The notes under the pieces: model-generated
Database searches by the model: none
Seen by the model: only the letters and a program-made list of their open reading frames with translations
Told to the model about the DNA's origin: nothing
Position numbers and translations under genes: made by a program
Assembly: GCF_001039355.2 (NCBI RefSeq)
Contig: NW_019774069.1
Span: 969,601 to 1,033,600, forward strand
Direction of reading: 5' to 3'
DNA length: 64,000 nucleotides
Source of the DNA: Lingula anatina
Lineage: Eukaryota > Brachiopoda > Lingulata > Lingulida > Lingulidae
In this document: in pieces, positions 36,485-48,281 of the stretch
Layout of the letters: each line of letters begins with the position of its first letter
How positions within the stretch are numbered: the stretch's first letter is position 1

Positions 36485-36873
36485 ATTCGGTAATAAAATT
36501 AGGCCTATTATGGTTTATAACGTTTTACATCTGCAATCTGGATCGAAATTCATTACTCTGCACATAAGAATGAACTTTTCAATAGCACCTCACTCGCAAA
36601 CCCTCTCTTTGTTCAAGTTGGGTACGGGGTATTTAACTCTACAGATAACATAACTACATGCAGTAACAATGTGAGACGGTAGGCTATAGCCATAAACATT
36701 CTTCTGCTAACTAACAAATCGCAAACATAACACAATAAGCAAACCCTTGACAGAAGCTCATTTTCATGTCATTAAACTCACCATGCATATGGGCCATGTC
36801 GTGTAGGCTCCCATGTATAATTGCTGGTGTACTCCGATTTGATGTAGCTGGTTGCGTCCGGAGCCATCGCCAT
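34546..36873 (-). CDS. Small Tyr/Trp/Pro-rich protein, axonemal-like, unrecognised
   Basis: I do not recognise the family with certainty. Exons: 36873-36782, 35769-35718, 34992-34546; all GT-AG with matching phases, 196 aa. It begins MAMAPDATSYIKSEYTSN (a second in-frame Met lies two codons on), has no signal peptide or membrane segment, and is rich in Tyr, Trp, Pro and Arg in short extended motifs: WEPTRHGPYAW, WPNTKLWETWK, TTDYHYPYARAP, SSYIPGYVFPSDRF. Small, low-helix proteins of this composition are typical of ciliary and sperm microtubule inner proteins, so such a role is a reasonable guess. It converges on the MYORG-like paralogue. Intron 1 contains two contig joins' worth of repeated sequence, and intron 2 holds a MITE. 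Confidence 0.75.
35150..35370. mobile_element. Short hairpin MITE (221 bp) with CCTATGA target duplication
   Basis: Flanked by CCTATGA at 35143-35149 and 35371-35377. Ends are inverted: CCCCATTCCC left and GTGCATTCCC from the right, extending into ATAGATTTTAGATCGAT / AGAGATTTAGATCGAT. A 7-8 bp duplication suits hAT-like elements. It lies in intron 2 of the small minus-strand gene. Another element with CCCATTCCC ends is at 62398-62626. Confidence 0.75.
35395..35670. repeat. Local direct repeat, copy 2
   Basis: Partner of 33817-34080. It lies just downstream (in gene orientation) of exon 2 of the small minus-strand gene. The T run in its middle is longer here (35498-35511). Confidence 0.7.
36119..36768. 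repeat. Contig-end duplication around (AT)n, with N at 36409
   Basis: Block 36119-36408 recurs at 36476-36768 with few changes (for example an extra 'ggatcga' near 36541). The N at 36409 ends the first copy; the second contig begins with a 66-base (AT)n run at 36410-36475. This is the same pattern as at 7171 and 22516 and most likely an unmerged overlap. It lies in intron 1 of the small minus-strand gene. Confidence 0.8.
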
Positions 36874-37867
36874 CTTGACGGATTAGTTTACAGTAACTAC
36901 GGGCAATGACCTAATTTCACTTGTCACCGACAGGTGTTAGGTGTTCTTTTGTCACAAAGACGAGACTAATTCAACGTTAACTTCACCAATAATTTTATAA
37001 GCAAACATTGAAATACAGTGCTACGCGTGTCCGAAAAAACTGTTTGAAAACCGTTTGCAAGGTAAAATGAGATGCCTTTAACTATTATTGTATCAAATAT
37101 GCATTTGAGAGGTTAGTCTAAGCCCCCTGAACACTGGAAGGTGTCTCCTGCGGACCTGCATACCGTTCACACCCCCACACCGGACCGGAGCTAAAACAAA
37201 GTCTGGTTATCGCGATTTTATCAAATTCATAACTGATTTGGACCCTTTTTATGTTTTAATTTTTTTTTACTATATTTAGTGTTCATTTTTAAGTGAATGC
37301 AGTTTTGCCGCGTTTCCTATTAACCCATTACAGTGACGTCATATTTGCTCCGTAACACTAGTCCCGCGGCCATTCTGGAGGGAATGAACGACGGGGAATA
37401 GTAGCGGTAANCCCTTTTTATGTTTTAATTTTTTTTTACTATATTTAGTGTTCATTTTTAAGTGAATGCAGTTTTGCCGCGTTTCCTATCCTCTAGTTAA
37501 TCGTGGATGTAACTTAACTGAAGATTTCATTAATGGCTAAAATATTACAAATACATCAAACACTTAAAAATGATAACTTGCGCCAAAAGATGTAATGAAT
37601 GTTTTTTTTTTTTTTTTTTTTTTTTTTCAATTTTTAAAAACCTGGCGACACCTTGTTGAGTTATTTAGAAGAAACATTCTACACATTTTTTGAGACGTAG
37701 ATCTAGACTCTAAAACATCATAGTCGCTTCCTGACAAGCTGCGGATTTTCTACTTTCGTAAAAATAAACTAGATCGTAGAATTAGAGATGGTGTTGCGAG
37801 CGACAGCAACGAATGTTTAAAATTAAGTAGCCCACGTTTATTATTATTATTATGATGTTATTTATGT
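36874..37867. other. Intergenic region with contig join at 37411
   Basis: No gene is seen. About 75 bases at 37230-37304 ('cccttttta ... gtttcctat') recur at 37412-37488 directly after the N at 37411, again marking a contig join. The left contig's last 100 bases (37305-37410) are not repeated. A T run of about 29 is at 37600-37627. The promoter of the small minus-strand gene should lie just above 36873; no clear motif is visible. Confidence 0.6.
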
Positions 37868-37950
37868 CCCACTTGAACAAACAATTCTTCCGCTCGCTTA
37901 CTTTTAATAAAATTAAAAAATGTTTAATGGACTGATATTTTGAGAATGAG
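37868..37950. repeat. Upstream segment shared by the two DUF4239-like genes
   Basis: 'cacttgaacaaacaattctt' and 'acttttaataaaattaaaaa' here match 42596-42650 ahead of the second gene. This looks like flanking DNA copied with the tandem gene duplication. It is 0.9 kb from the first gene's ATG but only 0.35 kb from the second's; the MITE at 37988-38656 accounts for most of the difference. Confidence 0.65.
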
Positions 37951-37987
37951 TGATAACGTACATACGAGTGGATACAAAAAAGAGCGT

Positions 37988-38656
37988 CAGTGCATGAATG
38001 GAATGTCCATAGACTTGCCCTTCAAGAAATCGACGGAAAATAGCTCTTTTTCAAATTTGAATGGGCACTGTAGAAAATATATAACAGCTAAAGCTCTCAA
38101 ATTAGGCACATATGTGTGATATCATGTGAAGAATAAGTTCCGTAAATTTCAATTCAAGCAGTTGGGTATATTTTGAGACAGAACACTTTAAATGTGCAGC
38201 AAACCGTAACGCTAATCCCTTCAAGATCTCGACGAAAACCGGAAGTGCGTCATGACGTCACTCGCTTGTACTTGGAAAGCTGCTGGGTGAGAAATATTTC
38301 GTGGCTTATACAAATGTTCGGAAAATGACCATGCTGATAAAAGAAAATTCACTAATCAAAACTGAAACTACGTAATTACATAGAAAAACATTGTGCATTT
38401 CTGACCTCGACTTGTCAGTGTAAACAAAGTGTACTGAACGCATCGCAAGCAAGCACGTGAATGCCGCGTTGGATACTTTGTATCAGACGCTTCATTTTTC
38501 TCTACTTCTATGATTTTACTTGACAACACAGTGTTTACGATGGGCATGACAGGAAAAACAGTGCAAAAAACACGCACTTCCGGTTTTCGTCGATTTCTTG
38601 AAGGCGTCGATTTCTTGAAGGGCGAGTCTACTATCTTCCATATTGACATACAGTGC
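37988..38656. mobile_element. MITE upstream of first DUF4239-like gene
   Basis: Strong inverted block: GCCCTTCAAGAAATCGACG at about 38018-38036 and its complement at about 38604-38622, with the outer ends reaching CAGTG at 37988 and CACTG at 38656. A tandem 'cgatttcttgaag' doublet sits at the right end. Target duplication is unclear. A truncated relative is at 62950-63076. A CRE-like TGACGTCA occurs inside at about 38254. Confidence 0.65.
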
Positions 38657-38824
38657 ATTCACTGTAATATGTATACGTCACAATTCACGTTACACGTCTC
38701 CCCCTCGTGCATACGCATACTAGCGTAATCTAACATCGTTGACGTCTTGCGGCGTAAAGAAACGCTCGATGCCAAAAGCCAGTAGTAGCCATTATATGGA
38801 AATGCAATAACATCGTGCAAAACA

Positions 38825-41369
38825 ATGGCAAATCGGCCGGCATGGCATTTTCTTCTTCTGTGGATTTTGTTCAGTGTTTTAGCATCCAGTTTGCTTAATG
38901 TGGAATGTACTAGCACGTCCCCTGAACCAGAATCAGAATCAGAATCAGAAGCAGAATCAGAAGCAGAATCAACACCTGAACCAAGAGAAGCCGGTCCGAT
39001 TCTAGCACCTCCGTTCACGTTTATTGCTTTAATCATATTTGGTATGGCTATTGTATGATATGGCAACGTTGCACTTTGTGTTGTTATATGGGAAATGTCC
39101 TATCAGGTTATTTATCTATCTGTTAATTTAAAATGAATAAAATGCATGGTATTAATTAAGCCTAATTGTGCTATAAGTATCTGCAATAAAGGGCGAATAC
39201 GGAGTATTAGACAAGAGAACTCCTACGATATTTTTTTGAATTTTATAATCAAGTTAATTTATTGTTTTGTCTGAATTTAAATGCTTGTTTATGCTGTATA
39301 AACTTACATAGCGCATCATGATGAACGCACTAAATTTTGATTCTAATTTTGTATATTGAAATGCACATGTATATTTCCAATTTGTTTCCTTTGTTTATCA
39401 AAAATCCATGCTATTAATTTTTAAAAACCGTATTCAGATGTAACGTTAACTGTAAAATTAACATTTGACGGGTTTCTTACAAGTAGCCTACATATGCCGA
39501 AATGCACAATGGAGAGAAGTTACATTAAGCCATAGGCCTTTGTCAAGTAATTAAAAATTAAATTTAATCTGGTAAAATTTTAAAACTGCATATGATATTT
39601 TGTATAAAGTTTTTTGTGCTATTTTTTTTTTTTCAGCTTTGGCGGGACTTTTTTTTAAGTCGCAAATATGGAAAGGCGGAGAGCTAAATTTGGAGCGTTC
39701 TGAGATAGTTAACTATGAAAAACACCCAGCGATTGAACCATTCCTTTCTCCCTTTGATGATGAAGTCCAAAAGTGCCTAAGGAAATATCCCAACCACCCC
39801 TTTGAACTTGCCAAAGTTTCCGGACCTTGCATCGTATCACTGGCGTTTTGTCCGTTTACCCTATATTCACACGGTTTCCTACTGGAAAGCTTTTGGCAAA
39901 GCTTGGGTGTTAATGTCGAAACTCTGAATATTAATGACGCCATCCAGTGTTTCCTTACACCATCGGGACTGGTCTATGCTATCATGTTCGGCTTCGTGTT
40001 CCAGTTTGTGGCGGCAAAACAGCAGGAAGTCCAAAAGAGGTTAATGTTCCAAGTTGGACTAATGGGGGAGCTTGTCACTATGACAACTAAACTCCATTTT
40101 CTACCAGAAGACCGCATGGAAGTGCTTCGATCAGTTAAGGATGAATGTATCAGTATGATGTCTCATATTCTGAATAGATCACAAGATTCATTCAAGAATG
40201 ATCCACCCGGAAAAATGGAGGGTATATATTCTCCCTACAAAATGAAAAAATATTGCGTTTTTTTTTTTTCATTCATTAATTCTCAAACATTCCCATAAAT
40301 GCATATACTCCCTCTTTTACAAAATTAGATTTACAGGTTTTAAAATGATGTAGGGTTTAACGGCTTTGGGGTCGGGGTTTCGAATCTATATACATTCTTT
40401 ACAAATGGTGACTATGTATTTTATAGTTGTAAAACATCCATTTATTTTGCTCATCTGAAATAAGATGTTATAATGCTTATATGTGTCAAAGTATTTATAT
40501 ATTAATCACTTCTCGATCCCCTCTACAATCAAATATACAAATAAACAGATTTGCAAAAGCCTTTGCTAGTGTAAGTACAGGGACACTTAAAGACTTTAAA
40601 ACAGCGCTTCAATTTTCAAAACTGAAAAATGGACCACATGCAGCAAAACAGGATTGAAAACGATATATTTGACTAAGAAAATATCTTAAACACACACATA
40701 TAATCTATGTTTTTTTTTTCAGAGAGTCTTTACAGTGTCTTGGATAAATTGCGTCGAGTTGATGTTACTGACAAATCTTCCAAGGTAGATGCGGTGCTGA
40801 TGAACAAAGCCATCACCAACATCACAGAAATCATCGGTGTAGATTCTGACCAGCTGACTCTATTTCATGCCAGGCTTCACGTTTTGCAGTAAGATATGAA
40901 TATTTCGACTTTGCACTAACAATAAATGTCAAATTATTATCACGATTTTCACGTAAATTGGATGAAAAATATTTCAAATGATTATAGATATTTCAGGCCT
41001 TCAGACATTTGAAATGTCTATTACTTTCTCAACTTATTTTTTTTTAGGTGGATGATTCTAGAATCGCTTGGTTTCCTGGCTTTCTTGGGAATTTTGTTGG
41101 TGGATGGCAAGTCACACCGATTTGAGCTGCTAATTTGCATGATCACAGTGTTTTCTATCAGTATGCTTTGCTACATTGTCTCAGATATGGACTTTCCCTT
41201 TAGTGGCTTTTTTCGTATTGACCTGCAGCCTCTTTATGACGTCATCACCAGTGCAGAAGAGGCTTATTTTGAGGCTTATACGCACATTGGTGTAACCGCT
41301 GAATGGCAGTTGAGCACAGGCAAAGAGGCTGGCGAATTAGATGAAGATGACACTGTGCTAGTAGTATAA
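38825..41369 (+). CDS. DUF4239-like multi-pass membrane protein, copy 1
   Basis: Function unknown. Exons 38825-39041, 39637-40221, 40723-40888, 41048-41369; GT-AG, phases 1,1,2; 429 aa. A signal peptide-like start (MANRPAWHFLLLWILFSVLA) is followed by an acidic SE/AE repeat (residues about 31-55) and a membrane segment (about 62-80). Further hydrophobic segments are SGPCIVSLAFCPFTLY, TPSGLVYAIMFGFVFQ, WMILESLGFLAFLGILLVDG and ELLICMITVFSISMLCYIV, the last followed by the PF-x-G motif (DFPFSGFFRI). The order 'GLVYAIMFGFVFQ - polar helices - two TM - PFxG' resembles the bestrophin-like DUF4239 family (putative channels); this is my recollection of the family pattern, not a search result. It is tandem with the similar gene at 42963. 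Confidence 0.8.
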
Positions 41370-42962
41370 TGTTGGTAATAATTAAACAATTAGTATTCTG
41401 TAAATATTCTAATAATCTTAAGCTAATTGGAATCCATGTGGATTTTCAAAACTTTTTGGCGCCTTTGTGTTCCTTAAATACGCGTCGTTGATGCTTTTAT
41501 AAAAACGCGTCCTGTTGCGTATATCCCGAAATATCATTGTGTTGTTGATGTTCAAAATATACATAATACATTGATATAGATTTTGAAGATAAATCTTGAA
41601 ATAGAACATGAAAACAAATAAGTTGTAATTTGATTGTGGATTTAAGCATTTTTCTTCTTATAATATTTATCTTCAATAAATCTATATTTTGTTGTTTCCT
41701 AAAACTGATAGACACTTCACACCAACACTCACAATAAACTGTAAATTGCATCTTGTGGTATTCACATGTGCATATTTGTACATGCATGAGCATTGCACTG
41801 CTTATATGGTAAATAAAACGCAAAGGAACTTAAAGTTAAAACTACTTTACAATTGTATCAATGTTAATGTACAGAGAGTCGAGTTTAAAATATGTATCTG
41901 AAGTCGGGTTCTCAAAATTGTAAAATGTGAATGTAAAAAGATAGAAGTATATGCATAGTGAAAATAAAAAGCCTGTGCATGGATTGGTATCCATTACATT
42001 GAGAAATTATACTTGAGCCCAGAAAAATCTGGCTCCGGTTAGGTTACTCTCTAACGTGATAACCAGGTATGTCATAATATAGCAGTCTTTTTAAGCCACT
42101 GAACAGCAATATCAGAGACCAAAAAATGAAAAAAAAATCCATCGTTTTGAAACAATACTTTATTCGCAGGATAACTGTCCAGAGAATAACATTTTTATCC
42201 AATGGATAATGTTATCCATAGGATAGTAGAATGCAGTGTTGATGAAACTGTGCCCAGGCTACTAAGTTGCCCAATCTCTCAAAGTGGATAGGTCTAGTTA
42301 AGTGTACTTGTACCACACGATTTAGAAAAAAAGGGGGGTCCGGTTTTTAGGAATGACCGGATGCGAAGCCAACCTTCAAACCCCCCCTGGAGTGGGGCTC
42401 GGGACCTGCCGAAGGGCCTCGAGAAATTTTGGTATTTTAGAGGGCGAACGGTGCCATTTGGTACGCTTTAGATATGATTCAGCTAGTCAAAATTCTAATT
42501 TCAAGAGGGGGCCATAGATATGATTTTTTCAGAAATCGAAGGGGGGGGCAGGACCCCCATGACACTCCCCGAAAGCCGCCACTGTAAGTTAGTTCCACTT
42601 GGACAAACAATTCTTCCGGTTCCTGACTTTTGATAAAATTAAAAAAAAAAAAACTTATTTGGATTTATATAGATACTGAGAATCAGTGAACTGATGTTAC
42701 TCATTGGTTTTCCATGAAAAAAGTAGAAAGTGCAGTAGTGTAAAGTAACTGGTAATGTGATTTGTCACTGGTGATTGGTAATGGACTGAGATTCACTTCA
42801 TAATAAAATGGCATAACGACACACGAGCTGTTAGGTGTATTCAGCGTTAAGACACGACGTTCATGACGTTTCCGTTTCCCTGACGTAACTGCGTTTTACA
42901 TCTCAGGCAAATTTTCAGGTTGCCATTTTTTACCCTGCGTGACTCTTCCAATTCGAATCAAT
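41370..42962. other. Intergenic region between tandem DUF4239-like genes
   Basis: Holds the 3'UTR of copy 1 (candidate AATAAA at 41675-41680), an unclassified GC-richer stretch with G runs (42330-42590), and from 42594 sequence homologous to 37868 onward, upstream of copy 1. TGACGT motifs near 42868 and 42890 parallel one near 38739 ahead of copy 1. No further gene is seen. Confidence 0.5.
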
Positions 42963-45162
42963 ATGGAGTGGTCAAGGATTCTGTTTTTTACTTTATGCAT
43001 GACAATATCAGTTGCCATTCAGGGCATATCTGCAAGTGCAGAACCTGAAGCAGAAACAGAAGCAGTTGTGCCAAATGAACCAACGACCAACGATATTTTT
43101 ATTCCACCGGTTGTATTTCTATCATTTTTAACTTTTGGTAAGCATTTGATGAATGCGCAGTATTTCACATTGGTAGCCACCTTTTAAAATTCAACGTCAT
43201 GAATCTACCATATTTTTTTTTATTATTTAAAAAATGTAGAATATTAACAGCAAAGGACAGCAAAAATAACGTTACATTTAAAACGGTTGTTTAGGAATAC
43301 TTGCTACAGAACAAAGACACACTTGCACCTTACTTAAAACAATTTAAATGGATAAGTTGCAATAAAAATATCAAAAGAGTAAATGTTAGTAGGTTTTAAG
43401 CATAAGAAATAACGGTTAATATCGATAGGACTAATTGAGATCGTCTAATTAATTATGAGAATACGTTGTCAGGTTAAAAATGGCCAAGAAAAGATTTTAT
43501 TGAAAAAAAATTAACCTGTATTTCTTGCCAACAATTAAATGCAATTACTATATAACGATAATATCATTTCAATTTCAGCAATGACATACTTGTATTTTAC
43601 GACGCATCATATTAAGGATGGCAAATTTAGTTTGTTAAGAATCCACAGAGGCCACGGGAAAGAGATCCGTCCCGAGGACATAGATGAAGTAGAATTTCTA
43701 AGCCCATTTGACAAAGAAATTAAAAGAGCAATGATGCATTCTATCAACAGCCCAACTGGACTTCTTAAAGTTGCTTTGCCATGCGCGATAACAATGGCTT
43801 GCTGTCCCCTATTTCTTTCCCTTCAACCATGGCTGATTTATGTCCTGTGGACAGATCTTGGCGTGGATGTGAAATCGCTGAATGTCAATGATGCTATCCG
43901 AAGTTTCCTCACTCCGTCCGGACTGGTATATGCCATCATGTTTGGATTTGTATTCCAAAGTGTTGCCTTGAAGCAGGGAGAGGTCAGAAAACGCTTCTTG
44001 TATCAAATCGGCTTACTTGGAGAGCTTACTGCTATGACGTCCAAGGTGCACATGTCTCCTGACGACAAGATGGAAGTGTACCGTTCTGTCAAAGATGAAT
44101 GTATCCAGATGACCTTTCAGATTCTCAATAGGCCATTGAGTCAGTTTCATCACGAGCCCACAATACACACAAAAGGTATATGTTTCATTACTAGTCAAAA
44201 CTACATTATAAGACCATCTTCATTCTTTTGTAGACTCTTACTGTACATGTTATTGTGTTTAAGGAGACTTATTTATAATTTTCCATAACCTCGACCATCC
44301 ATTTCAATAAAACCTGTCAAAATGAATACAAATTGAGTCTCGTAATTACGTGATATTAGTCATAATCATACAGATAACGAAATTGTTCTAAAATAATTAC
44401 TCTCAAATAATCATTTCATTATCATTACTAGAAAGTCTCTACGGCATTCTGGATCGGCTGCGAAAGGTGGACGTAAATGACATATCAGCCAAAGTGGATG
44501 TCGTATTGATGAACAAAGCCATCACCATAGTAGTTGACTTGATCGGGGTAGATTATGATAAACTTGCTGGATTTCGAACCAGGCTGCATCCTTTACAGTA
44601 AGTAACGCATTTTTTTTGTTAGGGTCCCGATGCAAATACGACCCAAATTGAATCGTCACTTTCATTAAAGTTTGCGCAGTCTTCCTCTGAATTAGGATAT
44701 ACAAATTATTTTTAAATAATATTGAAATATCCTCTAGGCATAACTTTTGCATACTTCTTCGTCTGTGAAAATAGCGAAACAAACTTGCGATACCCTACCG
44801 TTACAGTGTTTGAAATGCTCATCCTTACTTGCAAAACATGCTTCAGGTGGATCATCTTAGAGAGTCTTGGACTCTGCGCCTATCTGGGGATTTTAATGGT
44901 GGACGGCAAATCCTACCGCTTTGAGCTAGTCATCGCCATGATCACAGTGTTCTCCATCGCTATGTTGTGTTATATTGTGTCGGACCTTGATCAACCATTT
45001 GCCGGGTTTTTCAAAATCGACATGCTTCCTCTGTTCAACGTAATTAACCGCTCCGAGACAGCACATAAAATAGCATTCTACGAGGCAGCCAAGAAGGCAG
45101 ATATACCAGTGGAAACGTGCGCGGCAGAAGGAACGAACATGCAAGTTTTAGATGAAAAATAA
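42963..45162 (+). CDS. DUF4239-like multi-pass membrane protein, copy 2
   Basis: Paralogue of the gene at 38825. Exons 42963-43137, 43579-44175, 44432-44597, 44847-45162; intron phases 1,1,2 identical to copy 1 and exon 3 the same length (166 bp); 417 aa. The start is the ATG at 42963 because the longer frame has no upstream ATG. Signal-like residues 1-24 precede a short acidic stretch (AEPEAETEA), TM at about 47-66, hydrophobic 120-149, TPSGLVYAIMFGFVFQ at about 170-185, WIILESLGLCAYLGILMVDG at 314-333, a TM at about 338-357 and PFAG at 363-366. The cores are strongly conserved between copies while the N-terminal acidic part and the C-tail differ. The AATAAA at 45158-45163 overlaps the stop codon; a later signal may be used. 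It converges on DDX49. Confidence 0.8.
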
Positions 45163-46543
45163 ATCTTGCCAATGCACTAACAGAACAGACAGTTGGTGTT
45201 TCTAATTAGGAAGATGGGCGTAAGAATGCTCAAGTCACTTCCTGCAATATTGGATGGTTCTGGTATTAACGGAAAACAACTTGGCATTACTGAAATTGCA
45301 TGAAGTTAATAACATTCATTTATCATTGACAACTGCGTACTAAGACCATTGTATGATCAAGTGCTAGTCTTCAGGAAACATCTGCTTATACCCCGTGATG
45401 CGCCTATTCACTGCACCTGCAGTTCTATGCAGTTATTACCCTTTAATATAATTTGATTTTTTGATAATTGTGTCGAGTTAAAACCGTTCACGGATATCCA
45501 AACATGTAACACTGGTTTTTTATAAGTTTGTTGTTGTTTATCAAATGTCTACCTTGTTAAGCATATTTCAACAGAAGATAACTGGTATTACCTTCCATTT
45601 AATTATACACTGGCATTAACCATACTTTTACAACTGCATGTTTGCTATTGTTTATGCACACCATCACTAACTTCATCTTGCTATACTTTACTAGACCGTA
45701 AAGAAATTTAGTACAGAGCATTTATTTAATTTTCTCAGCAATTTTCAGTGGCGGTGGAAGGAACAAGAGAGATAGAAACAGAGGGAAAAGGACATACTGG
45801 GGTTAAGAATCTTGCAGTATCATGCACTTCAAAATGTTCTAAATGAACCCTTTTCCATGGTCTGTGTGATTACAATCCCTTCCCGTCAGCATAATCAGTA
45901 TAGGGACAACAGAAAGGGGTATTTCAACCCGAATTTTTCTTGATGTCAAAATTCCTTTAATTGTATTCCAACAATGTACTAGGCAGGCCTTACGCACTCA
46001 GACTATGTAGGGAATCATTCAGCAATTTAATTCAGACAATTATTCTCAAAGATACGCCCAAAAGATTTTTGATTGGAAAATACAAAATGGTTCAGATGAA
46101 TATATAACAACTCGTGTAATCATAATTTATTATGTTTTGACAGAGTCTCTTACTTATGATATGATACTTCTAACCATGTAACCCTTAAGCTTCTAGCAAA
46201 AGATCCATAAACCATACATAATACATTCCTTCTAGAACAATAGTTTGGTATATGACATGGCAAGACAGTGAATATTTGTAACAAATATACCTTGTTATAA
46301 AAATTGTGTAATCTCACAGTCTAAAACTAAAATGCCACTGAATGCTTTGTCATGTTGACTAGTTGCTGGGGATAGATTTGGCTGTTTTGCTCTCTCAAAT
46401 ACCTATCATCTGTATAAATTGTTATCCAAGCTATCACAGTACTGTTTACATTTTGGACAATATTGTGAAGATTTGTGCAGTTCATGAGAAATCCTTAAGA
46501 TGCTGATGATAAAATGTAGCAAGTGCAAGTGGTAGGCTCAGTA
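45163..46543. other. DUF4239-like / DDX49 convergent intergenic region
   Basis: No gene is seen. From 45604 it is the left copy of a contig-end overlap (45604-47340) that recurs at 47342-49078 almost without change, so much of it is duplicated only in the assembly. Confidence 0.6.
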
Positions 46544-46639
46544 CTATGACAAGCTGAATTTTTTCCCAGTGGGCTTTTTCCTCTTTTTCGGATTTTTATT
46601 CACTTTACTTTTTTTAGATCTCCCTTCTTTATCTTGATC
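46544..46639 (-). CDS. DDX49: DDX49 last exon, left-contig copy
   Basis: Same 96-base terminal exon as 48377-48282 (begins [10 protein letters not shown], ends KKFSLS and stop), with the same acceptor. It lies in the assembly overlap 45604-47340, so it is a duplicate of one exon by contig-end redundancy and not a second gene. Confidence 0.85.
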   Translation of the reverse strand, partial: DQDKEGRSKKSKVNKNPKKRKKPTGKKFSLS

Positions 46640-47340
46640 CTAAAAAGCAAGAAATTAAATTATGTGTTTAATGTATACAGCAATAATGGACATGCAGAGA
46701 TAAAGAGACCCCAAAGAATAGCACTTATGTATCACTTATGTATGTGTTCAGAAGTTATAGTTAAACTGGTTCATCATCAAGTTATCAAAGTGATGAACCT
46801 TTTCATTATCATCCCAAAATACAATAATAACAGTGAAAAATATGTTAAAAATTATAGTTCTGTTATGTTTCAAGGCTTATCCCTTTAAAGAGAGGATCAT
46901 TCACTCAACATCTTGAAACTAGATGGTGTCGATGGGTAGTACATATCCCTGCACTTCCCCATAGAGCAGCTCATTCTAGGGACCACTTACCACACATGCA
47001 CGTACACACGCATGTACTCTCACACACACATCACTGCTTCATCCAAAGGTATTTAAAAATATAAATGTAACAAATCTACAATTTTAAAAGAATTTAGAAT
47101 CAACCAACCCCCAGAGACAGCCCAATCCCTTGATGCACTAAAATTCAAAAGTGCCCATGCACATCCTTGATGATGGATCTTCCAATTCCCATAGTTTCAA
47201 TTTCCTATCTCTAATGGTCTAGGAGGAGATAGCAGAAATTTCAATGTGAAAAGAATTTAGAATCAATCACCCCTAGGGACAGCCCAATCCCCTGTTGCAC
47301 TAAAATTCCAAAGTGCCCATGCACATCCCTGATGATGGGT

Positions 47341-47341
47341 N
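47341..47341. other. Single-N contig join at duplicated block
   Basis: Left copy 45604-47340 ends here; right copy 47342-49078 starts here with the bases seen at 45604. The copies differ at very few positions (for example t/g near 46327/48065 and c/a near 46831/48569). Confidence 0.9.
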
Positions 47342-48281
47342 TATACACTGGCATTAACCATACTTTTACAACTGCATGTTTGCTATTGTTTATGCACACC
47401 ATCACTAACTTCATCTTGCTATACTTTACTAGACCGTAAAGAAATTTAGTACAGAGCATTTATTTAATTTTCTCAGCAATTTTCAGTGGCGGTGGAAGGA
47501 ACAAGAGAGATAGAAACAGAGGGAAAAGGACATACTGGGGTTAAGAATCTTGCAGTATCATGCACTTCAAAATGTTCTAAATGAACCCTTTTCCATGGTC
47601 TGTGTGATTACAATCCCTTCCCGTCAGCATAATCAGTATAGGGACAACAGAAAGGGGTATTTCAACCCGAATTTTTCTTGATGTCAAAATTCCTTTAATT
47701 GTATTCCAACAATGTACTAGGCAGGCCTTACGCACTCAGACTATGTAGGGAATCATTCAGCAATTTAATTCAGACAATTATTCTCAAAGATACGCCCAAA
47801 AGATTTTTGATTGGAAAATACAAAATGGTTCAGATGAATATATAACAACTCGTGTAATCATAATTTATTATGTTTTGACAGAGTCTCTTACTTATGATAT
47901 GATACTTCTAACCATGTAACCCTTAAGCTTCTAGCAAAAGATCCATAAACCATACATAATACATTCCTTCTAGAACAATAGTTTGGTATATGACATGGCA
48001 AGACAGTGAATATTTGTAACAAATATACCTTGTTATAAAAATTGTGTAATCTCACAGTCTAAAACGAAAATGCCACTGAATGCTTTGTCATGTTGACTAG
48101 TTGCTGGGGATAGATTTGGCTGTTTTGCTCTCTCAAATACCTATCATCTGTATAAATTGTTATCCAAGCTATCACAGTACTGTTTACATTTTGGACAATA
48201 TTGTGAAGATTTGTGCAGTTCATGAGAAATCCTTAAGATGCTGATGATAAAATGTAGCAAGTGCAAGTGGTAGGCTCAGTA

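Noticed and set aside
36387-36653. ORF with Tyr-Ile repeats
   Set aside because: Translation of the (AT)n run after a contig join; not coding.
46634-46888. 84-residue plus-strand ORF present twice (also 48372-48626)
   Set aside because: It is antisense to the DDX49 last intron and exon and duplicated only because of the contig overlap; no family resemblance.
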